Below, piece after piece: positions 25,156-29,029 of a DNA stretch of 29,029 nucleotides (within the stretch, counting starts at the first letter, position 1; every line of letters begins with the position of its first letter). The notes below the pieces were generated by a model. It had not been told where the DNA came from and searched no databases. It saw nothing but the letters and a program-made list of their open reading frames with translations. The position numbers were made by a program, and so were the translations under genes. The stretch is taken from positions 1 to 29,029 of the forward strand of contig JAKBQS010000004.1 of assembly GCA_021835105.1 (NCBI GenBank), written 5' to 3'. Origin of the DNA: Microcaldota archaeon (GTDB taxonomy: Archaea > Micrarchaeota > Micrarchaeia > Micrarchaeales > CABMGC01).

Positions 25156-25185
25156 CTTATGTAGAAGAATAATTTTTTACATAAG
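25156..25185. repeat. Inverted repeat cttatgta / tacataag
   Basis: Eight-base perfect arms at 25156-25163 and 25178-25185 with a 14-base A/T-rich spacer. It lies between the structured RNA candidate and the RHH promoter. It could be a hairpin in a leader transcript or a protein-binding site. Confidence 0.45.
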
Positions 25186-25202
25186 GTTTATTGACCGATG
25201 TC

Positions 25203-25213
25203 TTTTTATATTT
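25203..25213 (+). promoter_or_regulatory. TATA-like box of the RHH/CysDN unit
   Basis: tttttatattt at 25203-25213 predicts transcription starting near 25232, about 16 bases before the TTG start of the RHH gene. A gtgat at 25239-25243 five bases before that start is the Shine-Dalgarno candidate. Confidence 0.5.
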
Positions 25214-25231
25214 TAATGTTGTAACATTAAA
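25212..25231. promoter_or_regulatory. Probable operator palindrome before the RHH gene
   Basis: Perfect 9-base arms, tttaatgtt (25212-25220) and aacattaaa (25223-25231), separated by GT. It sits between the TATA box and the predicted transcription start, where bound protein would block initiation. RHH repressors commonly bind such palindromes before their own genes, so autoregulation is the likely reading, but this is inference. Confidence 0.6.
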
Positions 25232-25247
25232 TTACATTTGTGATAAC

Positions 25248-25475
25248 TTGGCGACGCATACAAGAAGGAAGTATACAACGATAACGATACCGACAGCACT
25301 GTTTGATAACGTAGAGAGGCTTATAGGCAGTACTGGTTTCTCTTCGGTCTCTGACTACGCAACATATGTCTTGCGCGAGACTGTTGCTGAGTTGGAGATG
25401 GAGAAACACGGAAAAGCAAGGCAGAAGAGCACTGTCATGGAGAAGTTAAGGGCGCTTGGATATTTAGGCGATTGA
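25248..25475 (+). CDS. Ribbon-helix-helix (CopG/Arc-type) transcriptional regulator
   Basis: 75 residues from TTG 25248. A beta strand Y-T-T-I-T-I-P (9-15) is followed by helix A (about 16-27) and helix B starting after G-F-S-S-V-S-D-Y (30-37), the normal RHH layout; dimers insert the paired strand into the DNA major groove. The rest is a charged helix ending V-M-E-K-L-R-A-L-G-Y-L-G-D. Codons for M64-Y72 are identical base for base to codons near the end of the CysD-like gene. A longer frame opens at an upstream ATG (25191), but it would begin upstream of the TATA box and palindrome. The next gene starts immediately after the TGA. Confidence 0.85.
   Translation: MATHTRRKYTTITIPTALFDNVERLIGSTGFSSVSDYATYVLRETVAELEMEKHGKARQKSTVMEKLRALGYLGD
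25437..25463 (+). repeat. 27-bp exact direct repeat, copy 1 (end of RHH gene)
   Basis: atggagaagttaagggcgct continuing to tat, 27 identical bases in phase with copy 2 at 26520-26546. It encodes M-E-K-L-R-A-L-G-Y in both genes; flanking bases differ. Confidence 0.9.
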
Positions 25476-25763
25476 ATGGCTAAGGAAATTGATAATATAG
25501 TTGATTCGTTGTGGTCGGCTAATACTGCTGAAAATTGGAATAGGCTTCGAGAGAAGCTTGGAGGTTCTAATATAAGATATTATCACGTTGTCTTTGAGCA
25601 TGGACTCAGAAAGGCAGATGATATGAACAAGTCTTACGTAGGGCTTTACGATTCGAAAAGAAAGCTTGTCGCAAAAGTACCTGTTGCAGTTAAGGATGGG
25701 AAGAGATTTGAAGGAGCCCTGATTTACCTCAAAGGACTCTCGAATATGAATAAGGTGGATTAG
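25476..25763 (+). CDS. Small protein of unknown function in the RHH/CysDN unit
   Basis: 95 residues, not recognised. The N-terminal third is helical with W-S-A-N-T-A-E-N-W-N-R-L-R-E-K-L; the rest suggests a small alpha/beta domain (Y-Y-H-V-V-F-E-H, V-G-L-Y-D-S-K-R-K-L-V-A-K-V-P-V-A-V). No signal peptide, membrane helix or cysteine is present. The ATG directly follows the RHH stop (tgaatg) and its own stop directly precedes the CysD start (tagatg), so all three are almost certainly translated from one message. Its fixed place between a regulator and a CysD-like enzyme suggests a function in the same process; a nucleic-acid or enzyme partner role cannot be told apart. Confidence 0.75.
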   Translation: MAKEIDNIVDSLWSANTAENWNRLREKLGGSNIRYYHVVFEHGLRKADDMNKSYVGLYDSKRKLVAKVPVAVKDGKRFEGALIYLKGLSNMNKVD

Positions 25764-26552
25764 ATGATAATGCAGAATATAGGCGAGTTGGAAGAGAAGA
25801 GCGCGTATATAATACGCGAGACAAAGGAGAAGTTTGAGAATGTTGCTGCGCTGTGGTCGGGCGGCAAGGACTCCACTGCAATGATAATGATAGCGCGAAG
25901 GGCGTTTCTAGGAAAGGTGCCTTTTCCCGTGATACATATAGACAACGGAATAGACTTCCCGGAAACTTATAAGTTCAGGGACGACTTAGCTAAAAAATGG
26001 GGCCTGGAGTTGATAGTTGCTAAGAGTAGGATAAAACCGGAGCTTTCCGGATTCAGTTGCTGCGGGTCTAACAAGACAGATGCACTAAAGGAAGTTATGA
26101 AAGAGCACGGATTTGATGCGCTTATCGTATCAATACGCAGGGACGAGCATGGAATAAGGGCAAAGGAAAGGTACTTTAGCCCAAGGGATACTGAGTTCAA
26201 GTGGAATTACAAGGACCAGCCAGCTGAGCTTTGGAACAACTATTCCTCCAAGATGGATACGAAAGGGCATATACGCGTTCATCCGATACTCGATTGGAAT
26301 GAGATAGATATATGGCAGTATACAATGAAGATGAAGGTGCCAGTAAATCCGCTTTATTATTCCAGCAACGGATATAGGTATAGAAGCCTTGGATGTACGC
26401 ATTGCACAGTTCCCGTAAAATCAAATGCAAAGAGCGTCAAGCAGATAATGGGTGAGCTCAAGGTAACGGAGACTGAAGAGAGAGCAGGGAGAGAGCAGGA
26501 CAAGGAGAAAGCATATGTTATGGAGAAGTTAAGGGCGCTTGGATATATGTAG
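25764..26552 (+). CDS. CysD-like PP-loop ATP pyrophosphatase (sulfate adenylyltransferase subunit 2 / PAPS reductase family) with extra Cys set
   Basis: 262 residues. The PP-loop is W-S-G-G-K-D-S-T at 31-38. CysD features: H-I-D-N-G-I-D-F-P-E at 58-67, R-R-D-E-H-G-I-R-A-K-E-R at 125-136 followed by Y-F-S-P-R-D, P-A-E-L-W-N at 153-158, D-W-N-E-I-D-I-W-Q-Y at 177-186, R-Y-R-S-L-G-C at 205-211 and the C-terminal E-R-A-G-R stretch. Unusually it has C99-C100 and C211-x-x-C214, the set that holds the [4Fe-4S] cluster in assimilatory APS reductases; common CysD proteins lack it. With the CysN-like GTPase downstream, ATP sulfurylase (sulfate + ATP to APS) is the first reading. A sulfonucleotide reductase or sulfur-transfer enzyme is possible. 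Confidence 0.8.
   Translation: MIMQNIGELEEKSAYIIRETKEKFENVAALWSGGKDSTAMIMIARRAFLGKVPFPVIHIDNGIDFPETYKFRDDLAKKWGLELIVAKSRIKPELSGFSCCGSNKTDALKEVMKEHGFDALIVSIRRDEHGIRAKERYFSPRDTEFKWNYKDQPAELWNNYSSKMDTKGHIRVHPILDWNEIDIWQYTMKMKVPVNPLYYSSNGYRYRSLGCTHCTVPVKSNAKSVKQIMGELKVTETEERAGREQDKEKAYVMEKLRALGYM
26520..26546 (+). repeat. 27-bp exact direct repeat, copy 2 (end of CysD-like gene)
   Basis: Identical to 25437-25463, encoding M253-Y261 of the CysD-like protein, which ends one codon later. Confidence 0.9.
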
Positions 26553-26560
26553 GTGCTTGT

Positions 26561-27769
26561 TTGGACATCAAAAGGGTTACCCTTCTGGGAAATAAGGATC
26601 ATGGCAAATCTACTCTGATAGGAAGCCTCCTTATAGCCACAGGGTCTGCAACAAAACAGAGGATTGAAGAGGCAAAAAACGTAAGCAGGAAACTAGGAAG
26701 GAACTTTGAGCCAGGTTTCATACTAGATAGCTTTGAGGAGGAGCGCGAAGGCGGACTGACGATAGACACCACAAGGGCACAGATTACTTATAAGGACGCT
26801 GCTTTCGAATTTATAGATGTTCCAGGCCACGAAGAGCTTATAGGCAATATGATAAGCGGCGCATCTTATGGGGATTTTGCCGTGCTTATGGTCTCTGCGA
26901 AGGACGGAGAAGGGATAACGGAGCAGACAAGGAGACACCTCGTACTGGCGAAACTGCTTGGGATAAGGAGGGTAGTAGTAGCAGTAAACAAGATGGACGC
27001 TATTGAATATAGAAAGGAGAAGTTTGAACTTATCAGGGATTCTGTACGGGAATTCTGTATGAATATAGGTTTTGAACAGAGTTCGATAAGCTTTGTACCT
27101 GTATCTGCATATAAAGCAGATAATCTTGTAAAGCGCTCTGCGCGCATTGGATGGTATATGGGCAAGCCGCTAATGAACCTTATTTATGAGGCAACATCTG
27201 CTAAAAAGGAAGGTAACCAGGTGCTGAGGCTCTTGTTCCAGGGAAGCATAAGGAGCGGAAAGAAGACATTATATACCGGTAAGTTGATAACCGGGAAATT
27301 GAGAGGAGGGCAGAAGATGCGCATTATGCCTCTTGGAAAAGACGCGCAGGTTAAATCAATATATGTCAAGGGAAAAGAGAGGGGTGTTGCTTCGGAAGGA
27401 AATAATGTGGCACTGGAAATGTCAGGAGCATCTGCAACCCGCGGATGCGTGGGATTTGATCTTAAAAGCAATCCCAGGTGCGGTACAGAATTTGAGGCAA
27501 TGATGTTTTCTGTCAGTAGGATACCTAAAAAAGTGCAGATAAGGATGAATGGCATTGAGCTAATGGCGGATATCTCTGTATTCGGCGAGATGGATCTGAA
27601 GAGCGGGATGATTATGAAAGCAGGCTCTATTAAGACGTTAGGCACAGGAAAGGCAAAGGTCAGGCTTTCGAAAAGCACAGTTATAGAGAGCGCTGCAGAG
27701 TGTCCAGAGATGGGAAGGTTTCTTATTTATGATTCCGGAAAGTTTGCAGGTATAGGCGTAATATACTAG
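26561..27769 (+). CDS. CysN-like translation-factor GTPase (sulfate adenylyltransferase subunit 1)
   Basis: 402 residues, EF-Tu/EF1A layout: a GTPase domain (about 1-210) and two beta-barrel domains. G motifs: G-N-K-D-H-G-K-S-T at 10-18, G-G-L-T-I-D at 64-69 (switch I), D-V-P-G-H at 86-90, N-K-M-D at 143-146 and V-S-A near 177. The stretch Q-T-R-R-H-L-V-L-A-K-L-L-G-I-R is shared with CysN. In CysDN, GTP hydrolysis by CysN drives APS synthesis by CysD. E. coli CysN is about 475 residues, so this is short, and no fused CysC (APS kinase) domain exists. The start is TTG at 26561, with ggtg at 26552-26555, eight bases after the CysD stop. It overlaps the convergent GT4 gene by 4 bp. Confidence 0.82.
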   Translation: MDIKRVTLLGNKDHGKSTLIGSLLIATGSATKQRIEEAKNVSRKLGRNFEPGFILDSFEEEREGGLTIDTTRAQITYKDAAFEFIDVPGHEELIGNMISGASYGDFAVLMVSAKDGEGITEQTRRHLVLAKLLGIRRVVVAVNKMDAIEYRKEKFELIRDSVREFCMNIGFEQSSISFVPVSAYKADNLVKRSARIGWYMGKPLMNLIYEATSAKKEGNQVLRLLFQGSIRSGKKTLYTGKLITGKLRGGQKMRIMPLGKDAQVKSIYVKGKERGVASEGNNVALEMSGASATRGCVGFDLKSNPRCGTEFEAMMFSVSRIPKKVQIRMNGIELMADISVFGEMDLKSGMIMKAGSIKTLGTGKAKVRLSKSTVIESAAECPEMGRFLIYDSGKFAGIGVIY

Positions 27770-28824
27770 GCTTCGCATATCTCTTCATATGCTTCTATTG
27801 TTTTAGATACTGTCTTCTCCCATGTGAAATTTCTAGCGTCGCGCATAGCCTTGGAGATGATGCTATCGTCTGGGCCGTTAGAGCATAGATTCTCGATGGC
27901 GTCGGCCATTGCGCCCTCGTCTTTAACCTCTATGCAGTAGCGCCTTACTTCCTCGGGTATCTTTGCATGCTTGTATATTATTACCGGCAAACCTCTGGCT
28001 TTTGCTTCTAGTATCTCATACCCCATTCCTTCGTAAAGGCTAGGGAAGACAAATGCGTCAAAGCTGTCATATGTTTCCACTATCTTTTGCGCTGGAGCGA
28101 AGCCCATGAAATATATGCGCTTGTCATCGCTTGCGGCAGATTCAAGCTTTTCGTATTCATATCTCTTGTTGCCCCAAAGCCTGAACTCCAGGTTTTTCTG
28201 CGATGTCATTTTGAATGCGCGTATTGCAAACCCCACATTTTTGCGTGACCTGAATGCTCCGATGTATCCTACAACATACTTTTTTCCAGCCTTTTTGCGT
28301 GGCATGTTAGACATGTAGGCCTTGTCTATGCCATGGTTTATCACGAATGTTCTGCTGCCCTCAAAGCCCAGCTTTACAGCGTCGTTCTTTGTGAGCGTGG
28401 AGTTTGCGAGCAGATAATCGGATTTGAGCATAAGCCTGAGGGAGTATCTGGTCTCAAGCGCAAGTCGGATTCTCCCCTTTAGCGAAGTAGACATATCCGA
28501 GTCAAGAGCAGGCTCGAGGAGGGGCTGGAAGTCATGCGCCGTAGAGACAATCTTTGCAGCGCCTTTTCTAACAGGATTTATTGGCTTTACGTCAACTTTG
28601 TGGATTATGTCTGCATGGCTATAATCGCTGAATGAAGCGATGACTGCCATGCGGAACCACGAGTATGCACCTCCTGTCCTGTCCCTTATTGGATACTCGA
28701 TCTTGCTGGCTTTAATGCCTTTGTTTGACTTAAGGCCCCTGTATATCTCGTACATATAGGTGGATACCCCTTCCCCTGATGAATTATCGAAGCGCCCTTG
28801 CCCACCTAGCAGATATACTTTCAT
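27766..28824 (-). CDS. GT4-family glycosyltransferase (group 1)
   Basis: 352 residues, GT-B fold. The N-terminal half has V-Y-L-L-G-G-Q-G-R and a G-E-G-V-S-T-Y loop near 18-23; the C-terminal half has Y-V-V-G-Y-I-G-A-F-R-S-R-K-N near 183-196 and the EX7E motif in P-S-L-Y-E-G-M-G-Y-E-I-L-E (E265 and E273), which binds the nucleotide-sugar donor. No signal peptide or membrane helix, so it is cytosolic or peripheral. Retaining transfer of a hexose is expected; donor and acceptor unknown. It begins two bases after the stop of an upstream phosphatase/sulfatase-like gene, so these are co-transcribed, and is convergent with the CysN gene. Confidence 0.88.
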   Translation of the reverse strand: MKVYLLGGQGRFDNSSGEGVSTYMYEIYRGLKSNKGIKASKIEYPIRDRTGGAYSWFRMAVIASFSDYSHADIIHKVDVKPINPVRKGAAKIVSTAHDFQPLLEPALDSDMSTSLKGRIRLALETRYSLRLMLKSDYLLANSTLTKNDAVKLGFEGSRTFVINHGIDKAYMSNMPRKKAGKKYVVGYIGAFRSRKNVGFAIRAFKMTSQKNLEFRLWGNKRYEYEKLESAASDDKRIYFMGFAPAQKIVETYDSFDAFVFPSLYEGMGYEILEAKARGLPVIIYKHAKIPEEVRRYCIEVKDEGAMADAIENLCSNGPDDSIISKAMRDARNFTWEKTVSKTIEAYEEICEA

Positions 28825-28826
28825 TG

Positions 28827-29029
28827 TTATCGCCTAGAATTGAAAAACTCCAGGATATATTCGTTTATATCCCCTATCCATGCTCCTCTGCCTGGCCATC
28901 TTGCATTTTTTGATCTGCTCCTGACGGCGAATATGCCATGCCGCTGATGGTCACCGCTCCTTGAGATCTCCGGTTTCATGTAAAAAGACGTATTTGAATA
29001 GTTGAATACGTCTATCGTGAATCCCTTTT
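28827..29029 (-). CDS. C-terminal fragment of a probable alkaline-phosphatase/sulfatase-superfamily enzyme
   Basis: 67 codons to a TAA at 28829-28827; the gene runs off the right edge. The visible end contains F-Y-M-K-P-E-I-S-R-S-G-D-H-Q-R-H-G-I-F-A-V, then R-G-A-W-I-G-D-I-N-E-Y-I-L-E-F-F. The S-G-D-H-x-x-x-G-I-F segment followed by a D-I-N-x-Y-I-L helix resembles the metal-binding histidine and closing helix at the C-terminus of type I phosphodiesterase, phosphatase and sulfatase proteins. The family call rests on this short match only, and the exact class is open. It lies two bases upstream of the GT4 gene in the same direction, suggesting a glycan-modifying pair. Confidence 0.45.
   Translation of the reverse strand, partial: KGFTIDVFNYSNTSFYMKPEISRSGDHQRHGIFAVRSRSKNARWPGRGAWIGDINEYILEFFNSRR

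Larger units (their letters stand above)
24834..25247. other. Gene-poor stretch before the RHH/CysDN unit
   Basis: About 410 bases with no convincing protein gene. From left to right it holds a 7-bp inverted repeat (gcagaaa 24860-24866, tttctgc 24891-24897) flanking a T7 run, a hairpin gcatgg/ccatgc (24923-24942), a TATA-like cttaaaaata (24942-24951), a long stem-loop candidate (24980-25051), a small hairpin (25078-25101), an 8-bp inverted repeat (25156-25185) and a near-perfect palindrome (25212-25231). No tRNA T-arm or snoRNA box pair was found. Confidence 0.6.

Noticed and set aside
25191..25247. Longer start for the RHH regulator
   Set aside because: It would translate through the TATA box and operator palindrome and adds non-RHH sequence.
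26561..27769. Reading the GTPase as elongation factor EF1A or SelB
   Set aside because: The adjoining CysD-like gene and the QTRRHLVLAKLLGIR stretch fit CysN better, although switch I and DVPGH are EF1A-like.
1..29029. CRISPR arrays, insertion sequences, integrase or phage genes
   Set aside because: No regularly spaced repeats, transposase motifs or terminal repeats were seen on either strand.

Overview
The window looks like a small-genome archaeon. The gene set is archaeal throughout: TFB, a one-domain histone, aRF1, Sec61beta, eS1 and archaeal uS15, RIO1 kinase, short XPF nuclease, STT3/AglB, DUF373. Genes are packed tightly, many tail-to-tail pairs overlap, TATA-like boxes sit about 25 nt before starts, Shine-Dalgarno matches are of the GGTG type, and TTG/GTG starts are frequent. 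A DPANN archaeon, perhaps Micrarchaeota/ARMAN-like, is my inference from this style and from protein divergence; no rRNA is present to prove it.

Layout. 1-1338 (minus): XPF nuclease, DUF47/PhoU-like protein and the cut-off start of a membrane protein, probably a phosphate permease. 1395-5022: RIO1 (plus) facing argS and nnrD (minus). 5108-7917: an AbrB-like/winged-helix protein, Sec61beta (minus), aRF1 and a histone. 7848-10052: a polyprenyl-phosphate sugar-1-phosphate transferase (minus) and a GT2 glycosyltransferase (plus) from a divergent promoter. 10033-13501 (minus): ClC channel with CBS domains, TFB and a sequon-rich membrane protein. 13641-18498 (plus): valS, rps15, rps3ae and an alkaline-phosphatase-superfamily enzyme, followed by DUF488 (minus). 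18957-24236 (plus): DUF373 membrane protein, debranching-type glycosidase and AglB. 24341-24742 (minus): four-helix membrane protein with a hairpin/T-run terminator. 24834-25247: gene-poor stretch with a structured RNA candidate and inverted repeats. 25248-27769 (plus): four-gene unit RHH regulator - unknown small protein - CysD-like - CysN-like. 27766-29029 (minus): GT4 glycosyltransferase and the C-terminus of a probable phosphatase/sulfatase-superfamily enzyme.

Themes. Translation and transcription housekeeping fills the first two thirds. Protein N-glycosylation recurs (lipid-linked sugar transferase, GT2, AglB, GT4, and a likely substrate with five clustered sequons). The most unusual locus is the RHH/CysDN unit. 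Its CysD-like protein carries the cysteine set CC...CxxC seen in [4Fe-4S] APS reductases, its last nine codons before the end are duplicated exactly at the end of the RHH gene, and the unit is preceded by a near-perfect 20-bp palindrome and a possible structured RNA. No CRISPR array, tRNA, rRNA or insertion sequence was seen.
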